Source: Pochonia chlamydosporia 170 (taxonomy: Eukaryota > Ascomycota > Sordariomycetes > Hypocreales > Clavicipitaceae). From it: a stretch of DNA of 64,000 nt. This document shows, in pieces, positions 10,727 to 23,065 of this stretch (its first letter is position 1; the number at the start of each line of letters is the position of its first letter). A program made the translations under genes and the position numbers. The stretch is from positions 1,550,001-1,614,000 of the forward strand of contig NC_035793.1 of assembly GCF_001653235.2 (NCBI RefSeq), given 5' to 3'. The notes below the pieces were generated by a model. That model ran no database searches and had not been told where the DNA came from. It saw only the letters and a program-made list of their open reading frames with translations.

Positions 10727-12148
10727 CTACTCTATCAACGTCTGCGCCGGCGCAACATCCTCAGGCAACTTCCCCCATCGACTCGTATACACCCTCCCAT
10801 TCTTAATAACAACCAGCACCGTCCTCTCAGGCTCATCCAAAATAGACACATCCTCCAACGGATTGCCATTCAAAATAAGCAAATCCGCCGCAAACCCCTT
10901 CTTAACCTGCCCCAAAAACTTCTCCTGCCGTAGCAACCTCGCTGCATTCACCGTCGCGCCTTGCAAAACAGCCTTGCTGCTCAACGCGCGTGCCCGAATG
11001 CCAAACTCCCTGCTCTGCTCCTCCTGCAGCGGACCGAGCAGATCTGAGCCGTGACATATCGTGACGCCTGCTTCTTCAGCGATACGTAGCGACTCGAGGC
11101 CCCGACTTAGAACTTCCTTGTTCTTCGCGCGGTTCGCGGGCGGTAGGAAACCGGCGTACTTGTCTGAACCCATGGCGTCGTAGGTGACCAGCGTGGGTGT
11201 AAGCCAGACGCCCTTTTTTGCCATGTACCGCGCCGTTTCTTCGTCGATAAAGTTGCCGTGCTCAATGCCCTTGACGCCATTATCTACAGCGTGACGGATG
11301 GCTTTTGGGGTGTATGCGTGAGCGGTCACATATGTGCCGTACGTGTCTGCGACTTCAGCGATAGCCTGGATCTCAGCAGCTGTGAATTGCGTATTCTCCA
11401 ATTTGTCAGTTGGGGAGGCCACGCCCCCTCCGGCCATGATCTTGATAAAGTCAGCGCCGGTACGGAGCTGTTCTCTCGTCGCCTGAATGCAGCCCGGCAC
11501 ACCGTCCACAACGTTTGTAAGTCCGCTGTCGCCACCGCAGCATTTCTGCGTGTCGTGGACGCCTCTCATGTCTCCGTGGCCGCCGGTCTGCGACAACGCC
11601 TTATTGGAGATTGTGAGTCTGGGGCCGGGAAACACATCATCTTCAATTGCTTCCTTGAGTGCGAGGGTTGCTCCGCCTGTGTCGCGCACTGATGTAAATC
11701 CACGGCTGAGAATTTGCTTGCAAAGAAAGGGTTGGCGGAAGTATGAGACGGCTGGGTCTGAGGTCGAAATGCCGCCGCTTAGGCTGGGATCGCCGGCGAC
11801 TGAGGTGAGGTGGACGTGGCAGTCGATGAGGCCGGGGCAGATGTATTTGCCGGAGACGTCGACGACTACATCGTTTGTGGTGGGCGTGATGTCGTTGCCG
11901 ATTGTTGTAATTATGCCGTGTTCAAGCTTGATTGTTTGGTTGCGATGTATGGAGCCGCTGGCAGCGTCGATAATGTTGGCGTTTTGGAGGATGTATGTTT
12001 TCTGGGGAGGTAATTTCCATGGCTTTATCAATTTCTCAGGAATCGCAGTCGTGGAGTGATTGGTCTCGATGTTTGTGTTGGATGAAGTCCTACTGGATTC
12101 TGCTGGATGAGACGCCATGGGAGCGACTTGGGCTTTCCGGATAGTCAT
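10727..12148 (-). CDS. Metal-dependent amidohydrolase (imidazolonepropionase-like / prolidase-like)
   Basis: Intronless. The first true ATG in frame is at 12148 (three codons after a TTG), giving 473 aa; a second Met ten residues later is also possible. The TIM-barrel ligands of the amidohydrolase superfamily are all visible: CHVHLT, the candidate carboxylated lysine in FIKIMAGGG, TAHAY, GIEHGN and HGSDLLG. The segment ALSQTGGHGDM is typical of the branch that contains bacterial Xaa-Pro/Arg carboxypeptidases and the fungal mycotoxin-degrading amidase ochratoxinase. No signal peptide is evident. It likely hydrolyses an amide or peptide-like bond in the cytosol. Which substrate, including any mycotoxin, is not decided by the sequence. 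Confidence 0.85.
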   Translation of the reverse strand: MTIRKAQVAPMASHPAESSRTSSNTNIETNHSTTAIPEKLIKPWKLPPQKTYILQNANIIDAASGSIHRNQTIKLEHGIITTIGNDITPTTNDVVVDVSGKYICPGLIDCHVHLTSVAGDPSLSGGISTSDPAVSYFRQPFLCKQILSRGFTSVRDTGGATLALKEAIEDDVFPGPRLTISNKALSQTGGHGDMRGVHDTQKCCGGDSGLTNVVDGVPGCIQATREQLRTGADFIKIMAGGGVASPTDKLENTQFTAAEIQAIAEVADTYGTYVTAHAYTPKAIRHAVDNGVKGIEHGNFIDEETARYMAKKGVWLTPTLVTYDAMGSDKYAGFLPPANRAKNKEVLSRGLESLRIAEEAGVTICHGSDLLGPLQEEQSREFGIRARALSSKAVLQGATVNAARLLRQEKFLGQVKKGFAADLLILNGNPLEDVSILDEPERTVLVVIKNGRVYTSRWGKLPEDVAPAQTLIE

Positions 12149-12810
12149 GGTGTACAATTAATTGACAGGTTCCTCGCATGAGTTGATCCGAGAGAATTTA
12201 CGAGAGAAGGATAAAGTGATGAACTGAATGTCGCAACCTGTTGAGAGTTAAACAATTTGATGCGGGGAAGCCTGCCGTGTAATTCAACGTCGACTGTGCC
12301 GAGAGCTAAAAATGCCCGAAACATGCATCATCTCCACCTTCCAACGAAGCTACCATCGAAACGACAGGTGAATCGATGGACCCTTGTCCAACCCTTGCGC
12401 AGTGACTTTGGAGTTTGCCATGGAATAATCCGCGGACAAGTATGGCTTGTGATGCCAAGATGTACCATAATCCGTGGGCTATATTTTGACGGGCTTGTGC
12501 AATGTCACTGTATCATTGCCCAGTACTTGGGACAAGGTCGAGAGGTGGAAGCACAGCTTTATCGGCAGCAATTTGCATTCTTAGTACCAGTTCCAGTATA
12601 TGGAATTTATGTGTTCTAAAATTTCTTGACACAACCCATGACCAAATGCAATATCGACTTATCCAGGCCAAATCTATGAGAGTGTATCCAAACTCTCGGT
12701 GATGCCAGCCAACGAAACTCCTTTGCGCCACCAGTGTAAAAATTGCACACACGATACGCCTGTCATGCATTGAATCATAGCATCCATAAATCCTGCTCTT
12801 TACCCCCAGT
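12149..12810. other. Intergenic between amidohydrolase and ELP3
   Basis: Holds the amidohydrolase promoter and the ELP3 3' UTR (both genes minus). Short open frames here have no protein-like features. Confidence 0.5.
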
Positions 12811-14596
12811 TTACTGCGTGCCATTCTCGTCCCGACCGTCCAGCCACTTGCTCATATAAGGGCCGTCAAGCCAGTACCCCAGCTTCTTGTAATAGCTTCG
12901 GACGCCTACTCCAGAGATGACGCTAATCTTCTCACTGCCATGCTCCTCCCGAGCAATTCTTTCAGCTTCCTCCATCAACAGCGTACCAAACCCTTGATGC
13001 TGGAACTTTCTTGGGTCACGGGCGTGCACTGGTACCGCGGTACCATATACGTGAAGCTCTCTCACCATGCTGGTAGGTTGGCCAGTCAACTCCTCCCGAT
13101 AAGTATACTTCTCTGTGCACTTTCTCAGTCGCAACAGAGCTACCAAGATGTCCTGCTTGGGATCTTCGTAGGCGAGGAACGTCTCCCAGCCACCATTGGC
13201 AGTGTAATCTCTGCGGACCAGTTCAATCTGGTTTGGTCGAATCTTGTTCTTCACTTCATTGACACCAACCTCTCGGGTTCGTACGTCTCGGCATGTAGTG
13301 CCAAAATCCTTCATTCTGGCAAGCGCAAGCTCTCGCAAATTACCATTCTCTACGCCAGAAGTGACAAGAGGCATGGGAATATCTCTCTGAACACGATAGA
13401 TTCTGGTCCAAGGAGGAATAAGTGCCAATATCCTGGCAACAAGATCGATCAATCCGTTGGGTGTGTAGTTTTGGTATCGTCCAGTGCGCCACAGCTCATA
13501 CAAACCAGTTCCTCGAATGACCAAGGTCGGGTAGATCTTCAAGCCATCAGTTCTGAAGGCTGGATTCTCAAAGTACTCGCGGAACTGATCGATGTCACGC
13601 TCCATACCCACGTTGGGCAAATCCGGCATCATATGGCTGACAACTTTGAAGCCAGCATCCTTTGCCAAACAGAAGGTCTCTGCGACAGCAGCCACGGTGT
13701 GCCCACGGTTCGTGTCTCGCGCAACGTCTTCGTAGAGTGACTGAACGCCAATTTCCAATCTAGTGCATCCGTATCGCAGCATATCGGTGAGATGGGGTTG
13801 AAGGCAGTAGTCTGGTCTTGTTTCAATGGTGATTCCAACACACTTGACGTTGCTCATCTCGCCAGCCTCAACAGCCTCATCCACCTTTGACGTCTGATAT
13901 CCACTGAGGGCGTTGTGAAGTTGCGAAATAAAGTCCTCTCTGTATGATTCGGGCAGAGACATAAAGGTTCCTCCCATGATGATGTATTCGACCTTGTCGA
14001 CCGAGTGACCCAAAGACTTGAGTTGGTCCACACGTCCTCTGGCTTGCTCGAATGGGTCGTATCGGGCACGGATAGCTCTCATTGAAGTAGGTTCGTATCC
14101 AGTGTAGGACTGGGTGCTGTACTCAAAGTCGGAATCGGGGCCACCGGGGCAATAAACGCAAATGTTGCCGGTGTACGCAATATGAGGGCATCTATGAGGC
14201 TTGCACATGACGGCGACGACAGCAATTCCAGATGAAGTTCCTAGAGCATATTAGCATCCCTGTTTTGTTTTGGTGAAGATATCAGTGCGTCATACTGATA
14301 GGCTTTGCGATCAGCTTGGGCAGAATGTATTTCTTGTAGTGTTCAGGAATGGCTGCGATAATGGCAGTCAATGGAGGTATATTGGTAAGCTTGTGCTTCT
14401 TGGACAGCTTGGCTCGCAGCGAGTTGAGGTTGATATCTCGAGTGCTCTTGCCATCCTTGGTCGACTCATGATCTTCAATCAAGGCATTGGCAACATCGGC
14501 ACAGCATCGTAGAAATCGTTCGCTCTCTGGCGCAAGATCAGCACCCTTCTTCTTGGGCGTCGGCACCGCCGAAACGGTCATCGTAGCTGTCGCCAT
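12811..14596 (-). CDS. ELP3: Elongator complex catalytic subunit ELP3 (radical SAM, acetyltransferase)
   Basis: Two exons, 14596-14296 and 14240-12811, give 576 aa. The 55-nt intron (GTATGA...CTAG, branch GCTAAT) restores [18 protein letters not shown] in frame. The radical SAM part carries [17 protein letters not shown], the cysteines that bind the 4Fe-4S cluster, then [15 protein letters not shown] and [11 protein letters not shown]. The C-terminal GNAT acetyltransferase has [26 protein letters not shown] and [14 protein letters not shown]. In the family it makes the cm5-type modification of wobble uridine in tRNA within the six-subunit Elongator. Length and every motif match eukaryotic ELP3. 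It is divergent from the succinyl-CoA ligase gene across a 570-bp gap. Confidence 0.97.
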
Positions 14597-15166
14597 GGTT
14601 TCAATCTTTGCTGTCTGTGAATGGAGGCTTGACTACAATACAAGAAGAAATTCGTCGCCTTGCCCCTCGTCGATGATGGACGACACAAGGCTGGTGGATA
14701 GTGGTGGCCTACCTTTTTCGAGGTTGATGGTGGGGCAAATTTTCTGGTCCTGTCTTGGGCCACTGATTTCAATTGTGGACAATGGATATGCACCAGACTC
14801 CATGCCAGGCTTGAGCTTGAGAAAAATAAAATATGGTGGCAGAAGCCAAGGACCCACAACCGAGTTCAAGCGCCAGCTGCAGCCAACTGACCGACCACTT
14901 CAACTGCCACGTTGGCCTAGGGTAAGGTGAAGGCCAGGTGAATTATCCACTTGCATGGCTTTTCTCGGAAAAAGACACCTGCCGTTTGTCCGGGAGCACC
15001 CGAACTTCCAGGTCCCAGAGCTAGGTTTCTTATTCTGGCGGTTTGACGCTTTTTGCCTTGCAAGCTGCAGCTCCTCCAACCTCGAGTCCCTCAATCCATT
15101 GCCTTTGGCCAAACGTTGCAGGTGCAACGGTTTCGAGTCCATCTTCCTCTCCTCTCCAGTCCCATC
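14597..15166. promoter_or_regulatory. Shared divergent promoter region, ELP3 and LSC1
   Basis: This 570-bp gap separates two start codons pointing away from each other, so it contains both promoters and 5' leaders. I see no clear TATA box. Open frames on both strands are short and compositionally random. Confidence 0.55.
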
Positions 15167-16456
<1,290 letters not shown>

Positions 16457-17075
16457 GGCTGTAAAATTTTGTACAATGACTTTTTCTGGGAGGAAATTGG
16501 GAATGGCTGTTGAAAACTGAATCTACGAGGCGTGGACGTCGAGCTAGTATTCAAGGAGGGTCTGCTTGCAATTTTTCCTATACTCGGACGTATAAGATAG
16601 AATATGGGGGGCTAGCGGTTAATATCGAATGCTAAAAAAAGAATCGCTGTTGTATTATTAACCATTGTGTTGGCAAGGATACTAAGAACGAATGTGTTGT
16701 GTACGTCACTACTTGCGCAACTTGATAAGTGAATCAAAGTCATGTAGATGCAACTCTGTATACCTGCGCTAAACTACCTACCTAGGTAGGTAGAGACTAA
16801 GTCGGAGTGTTCCGTGCAGTGAATGTAAACCCAGAATTCCCGGTACCTTCTCTGCGTTCGCTGCTTACAGCAGAACTTGTTCGCCCGAACAGCATGCCAC
16901 CCCGAGAGAAAACAACGGCTCAGTTCACCCCAAAACATTAAATTCAATTCGACAATAACTCCCCGACCCATGCAATGGTTCGCTTCCCATGTTCCGTAAT
17001 GCTATAAGTCCACCAGCACCCCGTCGTGGCTCCACGCTCTTTCGCACACAGCCACCTCGTATTGATATTCGGAAA
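16457..17075. other. Convergent intergenic, LSC1 and UBC1 3' flanks
   Basis: Both flanking genes end here, so it holds two 3' UTRs and terminator regions. The one clear structure is a perfect 20-bp palindrome, listed separately. Confidence 0.55.
16774..16793. repeat. Perfect 20-bp palindrome between convergent genes
   Basis: CTACCTACCTAGGTAGGTAG equals its own reverse complement. It could form a cruciform or, in either transcript, a stem. It sits 318 bp after the LSC1 stop and 283 bp before the UBC1 stop on the other strand, where a bidirectional 3'-end or insulating element would be useful. Function is inference. Confidence 0.8.
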
Positions 17076-17959
17076 TCACTCATCCCCCAGAAGTCGAGCG
17101 GTGATATCGCCCACGTAAGCCTCCTCAAGTTCATAGTCCCGTCCGTTGTTGCGGTTGATACCCACAACGAGAAAAGCGTCCACTACAGCATCCACATCGA
17201 AGCCCATACTTACAAAGCGGTTTACCAAATCTCTGCTGTACCCTTTGTATCTTCACTTTGCATTAGCCTCTGTTGTTGCCTTCGTTGTTCGGCGTAGTTT
17301 GCCGCCGCACTATCATCTCCTCACCTGTTTATGTCATCAACCCTTGGCGTGACGGTGGCCTTGTATTTACTAAGATCGAGCTCTTTTTTCGGCGCGCCGG
17401 CATGTTTGATGGCCCATTCTTGGGCGACGAGGGCAAATTGCTCGGGCTGTTGCATGAGCATGCATGCAACTTCGGCGTCTTGCGGGTCTTTGGGGTTAGG
17501 AACTTCGAGAAGCATGCGGATGGAGAGGAGGGCCGTTTTTATGGTCTGAACGGGCGACCAGCCGGTTCCGAGAGTGTCTAGGCAGATGGCTCCCTAGTTT
17601 GCGTTAGTCTGGCCCAACAACGGCGTGTATAGAATGGCGCAAGGTAAAAATATTCCAAGATGTTTGGTTCAAGTTCAACGCATCGGGGTATGACGTACTG
17701 TCTGACTGCTGACATTGGGGTGCCAAATCTTGGTGTCAAACTTCATCGAGGGCGACTTAAACGGGTAGGTATCCGGGATTTGAATGTCGATCGTGAAGGT
17801 GCCTCCATGGTACGGCGTATCGGGCGGCCCAGGAATCGTGCCTTTGAGGTGCTTCAGGTTGACTCCGTCGACTGGCGAAGCGTAGACTCCGGAGTTGTCT
17901 CTATCAGCCTGGATGTCTTGAAGCTCTTTGGCCACTCGACGATCTCGGCTGCTCGTCAT
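17076..17959 (-). CDS. UBC1: Ubiquitin-conjugating enzyme E2 of the Ubc1 / E2-25K class
   Basis: Three exons, 17959-17699, 17593-17325 and 17250-17076, give 234 aa; introns are 105 and 74 nt. The UBC fold runs over residues 1-150 (SRDRRVAKELQDI, LKGTIPGPPDTPYHGGTF, YPFKSPSMKF, IWHPNVSSQTGAICLDTLG), with the catalytic Cys of GAICLD at about residue 91. A C-terminal UBA domain is recognisable in LVNRFVSMGFDVDAVVDAF and ITARLLGDE. The UBA tail marks the Ubc1/UBE2K class, which in yeast extends K48-linked chains for the APC/C and stress turnover. The Arg codon across the last intron and the Thr|Gly junction before the active site confirm the splices. Confidence 0.95.
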
Positions 17960-19640
17960 GGCGGTGGAAATTATTGATATGACAGTCGGGGGAGGTGGGT
18001 GCGGTATGGATGATCGGTAATAGCTGTTCGCAAAGATTATCGCTGTGGTATCTCGATATATGCGAGGAGGTCGGGCAGGCTGGGCGTGGAACAAAGGGAA
18101 AGGGAAAACGAAGAATAGACGGAAGTCGTCGGTCTGTGGGAAGTGGGATGGATTATGGATCAAGTAAGTGTAAGGCGTACAGTGCAGGCGGACAGGCTAC
18201 AGCACAGGGCCGCCGACTGTTTTACAGAAGGAGGGGCAGCGCCAGCACTAAAAGCCAGGCCACAAGCAGTCAAGTTGAGGCCACTGGACATCGATGATTT
18301 GATGGAGGAGGCTTCACACAAAGGCTGCATGTGGGCTAATTATAACCAGCACATTGAGACCGGCCTGGACGAGACATGGGCCAACATTGAAGTGTCTGGC
18401 GCTGTCTCGTTTGATCTGACCCGACTTCACCATTCAGCCCAAACCTCCATGTCGCCAAGCCAGACTACCCAAGCTTAGCTTTTGCCAGCTCAGCTCGAAC
18501 TTGAAAGTTTAGAATGACACCATGGCTTACGGCAAAGGGTGTGACGACACCAGCCCATGCTGAACACAAAGTAGTATCCGAACTCAAGGCTTGGGATGGC
18601 TTGGTCATTGGCGGCAGGGCCTCTCGGTTATTGAGGCGGGTGTGCCTGCAAATTCATCGATCCTGATCGTCTGATTGCTCAGTCCGCAAACTGGCTGCAA
18701 ATATCAGATACATCATATTCTGGAGCTGGTGTGATGGTGTGATGGTAATAGTGATGGAACCGTTGTTTGCTTCACGAGACTGTCGCCGCGGCAGCTGACA
18801 AACTCACTATACTGTTACGTGAAACTGCATATTTGCACGACCTTTGAGATGGAAGCGATTTCTCCAGTGTCTTCCCATGGCCACAACCTACCATAATACC
18901 CAAGTATTGATTATCTATGTAGGCTGCCAAAAGGGTTTAAATTCGACATTACTAGCTCCACGGAACTTGTAAACTTATGTATTTTAAATGGGTGGCAAGC
19001 TATCATCGAGTGAAGTTGCGTATTCCAATCCTCACCACTCAAAGTTCAGGGTAGGCCCTAATGGTACGAATCCATCTCGCGCACAGAGCCATGTATTCAC
19101 ATGCAGGGACACATAATTGAACTGAAGAATGTTTTGTAGTGTGTGAGCAGTTACTAAATGACGAGAAAGGAGTGTGTTGTCTATTTTTCACAATCGGCGT
19201 TTGTCTTGTTTGACGTCAGCCGGAACAGATGAAGTCATTCCGTCACTTTCGGCAACGCACCGAGGGTTTGAAACATGCAAGGATAATTACAATATCATCT
19301 AGAATGACCGCTTCACATATGTACATAAATTTAATTGTTGAGCTATATCTGTACGACAAGTTATGCTCGTCCTCGATGACCGTTGCAGCTCACATGGTAG
19401 CTCTTGCACGTGACCTTAGCTTTCAACCACCACGTGACCCGGCATTGAGCTGTCGTGTTTCCCTGGCGCCTGATGGCGACTGTCCAAATCCACTATCCGT
19501 AATCGCCCTGAACCTCGTCATCAACAGCTCAATCAACGGAAATCATCTTCAACCGACTGTGCTGCATAGCGACCTAGCTGAAAGAGTTATTGGGCTCCCA
19601 GAATATTCATTCACAGGCTCCCAGAGCTTAATCCGCCAAG
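17960..19640. promoter_or_regulatory. Divergent intergenic, UBC1 and RPT2 promoters
   Basis: About 1.7 kb separating two head-to-head ubiquitin-proteasome genes. It carries two CACGTGAC motifs near the RPT2 side (listed separately). The rest shows no protein-like open frame. Confidence 0.5.
19407..19438. promoter_or_regulatory. Pair of CACGTGAC motifs upstream of RPT2
   Basis: CACGTGAC is present at 19407-19414 and 19431-19438, same orientation, 24 bp apart, about 200-235 nt before the RPT2 ATG. It matches the Cbf1-like bHLH consensus in reverse complement (GTCACGTG). The same octamer is paired upstream of CCR4. Position close to the start makes these better candidates than the CCR4 pair. 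Confidence 0.45.
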
Positions 19641-21179
19641 ATGGTAAGCTCATAAGCTGGCGCCTCGTTATCTACTCGCTGCTGACAGTTGATGAAAACA
19701 GGGTCAAGGACAATCTGGCATGGGAGGCGGTGATGGCCGTGATGATAAGGATAAGAAGGCATGTAATACCTCTATGCGCAGTTGGCGCGTTTTGCTAACA
19801 ACATCTCCAGAAGGACAAGCCCAAGTACGAGCCTCCCCCAAGGCCCACGACCCGAGTTGGCCGTAAGAAGAGAAAGGCTGGTGGCACCAGCGCCGCTGCC
19901 AAGCTGCCCGCGGTCTACCCTACCAGCAGATGCAAGCTTCGACTGCTACGAATGCAAAGAATCCACGATCACCTGCTTCTGGAGGAGGAGTATGTCGAGA
20001 ACCAGGAGCGCTTGCGAAAGGCCAAGGCAGCCAAAGAAGGCGCCGCGGTTGGTCCTGACGCCGATGTGGACAGACTAGCTGATGAACGAGGCCGAGTTGA
20101 CGACATGAGAGGAAGCCCAATGGGTGTTGGAACACTTGAAGAGCTGATTGATGATGACCACGCCATCGTCAGTAGCACGACAGGCCCGGAATACTATGTC
20201 AGCATCATGAGTTTCGTCGACAAGGATCTCCTCGAGCCGGGCGCGAGTGTTTTGCTGCACCACAAGAGCGTTAGCATTGTCGGTGTTCTCACAGATGACA
20301 CTGATCCTATTGTCAGTGTGATGAAGCTCGACAAGGCTCCGACAGAATCGTACGCCGACATTGGTGGTTTGGAATCACAAATCCAGGAAGTCAGAGAATC
20401 CGTCGAATTACCGCTGCTCCACCCCGAATTGTACGAAGAGATGGGTATCAAGCCGCCGAAGGGTGTTATTCTTTATGGTGCCCCCGGAACTGGCAAGACC
20501 CTGCTTGCCAAGGCTGTTGCCAATCAGACATCCGCTACCTTCCTGCGCATTGTTGGAAGTGAACTGATTCAGAAGTACTTGGGTGATGGGCCTCGTCTGG
20601 TGCGACAGCTCTTCCAGGTAAATTTCCCCAAATGTCAAGGTATACTCTTATCGTGAACTAACACGGTGGTAGGTTGCGGGCGAGAATGCGCCTTCGATCG
20701 TGTTTATTGACGAAATCGATGCTATTGGTACAAAGCGTTATGAGTCTACATCGGGAGGCGAACGAGAAGTGCAGCGAACCATGTTGGAGCTTCTTAACCA
20801 GCTGGATGGTTTCGACGATCGTGGCGATGTCAAGGTCATCATGGCAACCAACAAGATTGATACATTGGACCCTGCGTTGATCAGACCCGGACGTATTGAC
20901 CGAAAGATTTTGTTCGAGAATCCCGACCAGAACACGAAGAGAAAGATTTTTACGCTGCATACATCAAAGATGAACTTGAACGATGATGTTGATTTGGAGG
21001 AGTTCATCTCGCAGAAGGATGACCTCTCTGGTGCGGATATCAAGGCAATCTGCTCAGAAGCCGGCATGATGGCATTACGAGAGCGGCGTATGCGCGTGCA
21101 AATGGCCGACTTCCGATCTGCAAGGGAGCGTGTACTGCGCACCAAGCAGGAGGGCGAGCCTGAGGGTCTGTATTTGTAA
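19641..21179 (+). CDS. RPT2: 26S proteasome regulatory ATPase subunit RPT2 (Rpn/S4)
   Basis: Four exons: 19641-19643 (the ATG alone), 19702-19758, 19811-20617 and 20673-21179, giving 457 aa. The N-terminus begins Met-Gly, as in RPT2 where it is myristoylated. A coiled coil follows ([18 protein letters not shown]), then the OB domain and the AAA module with Walker A GAPGTGKT at about 243, Walker B FIDEID at about 300, the Arg-finger region [11 protein letters not shown], and the HbYX-like C-terminal GLYL. It unfolds substrates and gates the 20S core. The second intron (19759-19810) has a GC donor (GCATGT); the alternative GT four bases later would put a stop at the junction. The third intron is 55 nt with branch CTAAC. 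Confidence 0.96.
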
Positions 21180-21509
21180 ATGTACTATTGTGTATAGGAT
21201 GGAGTTTGATAGGACGAGGACCATAGAGAGCCAGGTGACATAAATGACATCTGGAGGGTGGTGTGAATAAAATGCTAATTCAAAACTGACTGGTGCGGTC
21301 ACGGCGATGTATGCACAACCTTGATACTTGAAGTGCCTCTGATATTAATTGTAGTCAACAAAACGCTTCATTAGTAGTGACTGTTCCTTCAAAGAACGTT
21401 CTTCGCTCATCATAGTTTAAATCAATCTCCAAGCAAGACAAAAGGGTATCTATACATGTTCCTCCATTTTTCATTCTAGCGTATCAAAAACAACAAAATC
21501 CTTTTGCAC
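21180..21509. other. Convergent 3' flanks of RPT2 and promethin-like gene
   Basis: About 330 bp containing both 3' UTRs; AT-rich, no gene or clear hairpin seen. Confidence 0.5.
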
Positions 21510-22107
21510 TCACTGCTCCGCCTTCACATCCTTGACGCTCCCATCAAGCCCCTTCTCGTCCTTCACAACACTCACCTGCTTCCTCCCAGCATCGACCTGC
21601 ACCTCACCACTCACGCCAAACGGCGCCCGCTGATAAAGCCACCTCGCGACCAGGAAGCTGCCCACGGACCAGGCCCATACCAAGACGGCAATAGACGAAG
21701 TGACCAGCAGCGTGGGGACGAGAACGAGAAGGGCGAGGCCAGTCCAGAAGAGGGCGAAGATGATGGCGGCGCCGAGGCCGAACAGGACGGTGGAGACGGA
21801 GAATGTGGCGAAGAGGAGGATGGGGAGAAAGGATAGGAGGGCTTGGGCGACGATGAAGGACTGAGCCTTGTTAGCTTGTGCTTTGATGGGGTGGGTTGGT
21901 ACGTACGAAGAGGATGGGTCTGGCGGAAGCAAAGGCTGAGATGTGGTCGTAAGCGCGTTGACGTGAGGATGGGGGCATGGCCCAGTCTATGGAGCGGTGG
22001 ATGTAGGCATATAGGCCGGTTGCTTTGTTGCGCATTGTGTTGGAGACGTTGCCTTTGGAGTTGGAGCTGGAGTTGGACTCGGTGTTGGTTTGGATGGCTG
22101 TTGGCAT
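21510..22107 (-). CDS. Promethin/LDAF1-like lipid-droplet membrane protein
   Basis: Two exons, 22107-21907 and 21860-21510, give 183 aa; the 46-nt intron (GTACGT, branch GCTAAC, CAG) joins ILF to SFIVAQ. After a Ser/Asn-rich start come a short amphipathic region (YIHRSIDWAMPPSSR), then about 90 very hydrophobic residues that make two helical hairpins (LLSFLPILLFATFSVSTVLF; IIFALFWTGLALLVLVPTLL; IAVLVWAWSVGSFLVARWLY), and a charged tail. This layout is that of the promethin family, which includes human LDAF1 and yeast Ldo16/45 that work with seipin at ER-lipid-droplet contacts. Assignment rests on topology and general composition rather than a strict motif. A different small ER membrane protein is possible. 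Confidence 0.65.
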
Positions 22108-23065
22108 GGTGGTTGGCTGTGGTGTTTGGTGATGAAATGTGTGGTGGTGGTGGATAAGTGACTTGACGCGATTTATGATTATTTTGACGCGGGTGAAAGT
22201 GTAGATGTATGGTTGAAATTGGCGATGCGATGAAAGTTGCTGGAACTGAGGCGTGCTTGTTTGTCGCTGAGCTGTGGTCTGGTTGACATGCACATGTAGT
22301 CATTCGTGGATTGTGGTTGGAGCTTGTGACCCGCTGGTGGTGTGATGACGCAAGAGATTGGAAAGGGAAGGAAAGGAATACTTTGGGTGTCTGCAGTAGT
22401 GAGAGGAAGGTTGGAGATGGAACTTGTGATGAATTGCCTTGAATATTCTTTCGCTTTTAATTTTGTTTTGTTTAATGTTTTCGAGTTTAAGATCAGTGCT
22501 AGAAAGGGTTGCTAAAGTGACAGGGTGATAAGGATATGATACGGCCACAATGTTGTACGTGTCCAACAATGTACATAGTCTGATTATTGTTGAAATAGGA
22601 CTTTGAAATGATCATCGGGTGATAAAAAGATTTGGTATGATTGATAATGCACTGCGTGCTGGACCTGCATCGTCATGCAGCATCCGGGGAATGTCTCCAC
22701 GGATAGCTCCAAATGGAGGTTAGTTACAGTGGCTGCCGTCCATATTTGGTGTTGTGGAAGCCTTCTGGGTCCAAATGTGGATGAGGCTTGGGATTATTTT
22801 CGGATGTTAATACTACGTGTTGATGATGTGAGTGTGATGTGGTCCAGTGCCATTAACCAATTATTAAAATACATGTTTCTGCATGTGTTGATGTGTTCGG
22901 ATAGAGTATATGAAATCATGAAATACCGGGATCGCCAAGTCCATCACCACGTTATCACCATATGCCAACAACACCACTTACATCCTCCACACAATAACAA
23001 AATCACATCCAAGAAACTTCTCCCCCCCCCCCCCCCCCCCCCCCCCAAATTATCAAAACAGTAAC
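22108..23065. other. Intergenic between promethin-like and MBL-fold genes
   Basis: The left part is the promoter of the promethin-like gene. The right end carries a homopolymer of 25 C (listed separately) in the 3' flank of the MBL-fold gene. Nothing coding was seen in between. Confidence 0.5.
23022..23046. repeat. Poly(C) run of 25 (poly-G in the MBL-gene transcript)
   Basis: Twenty-five consecutive C on the + strand, ending 19 nt beyond the stop codon of the minus-strand MBL gene. The transcript would therefore carry a G25 tract in its 3' UTR, able to form G-quadruplexes. Homopolymers of this kind are also prone to assembly length errors. Confidence 0.9.
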
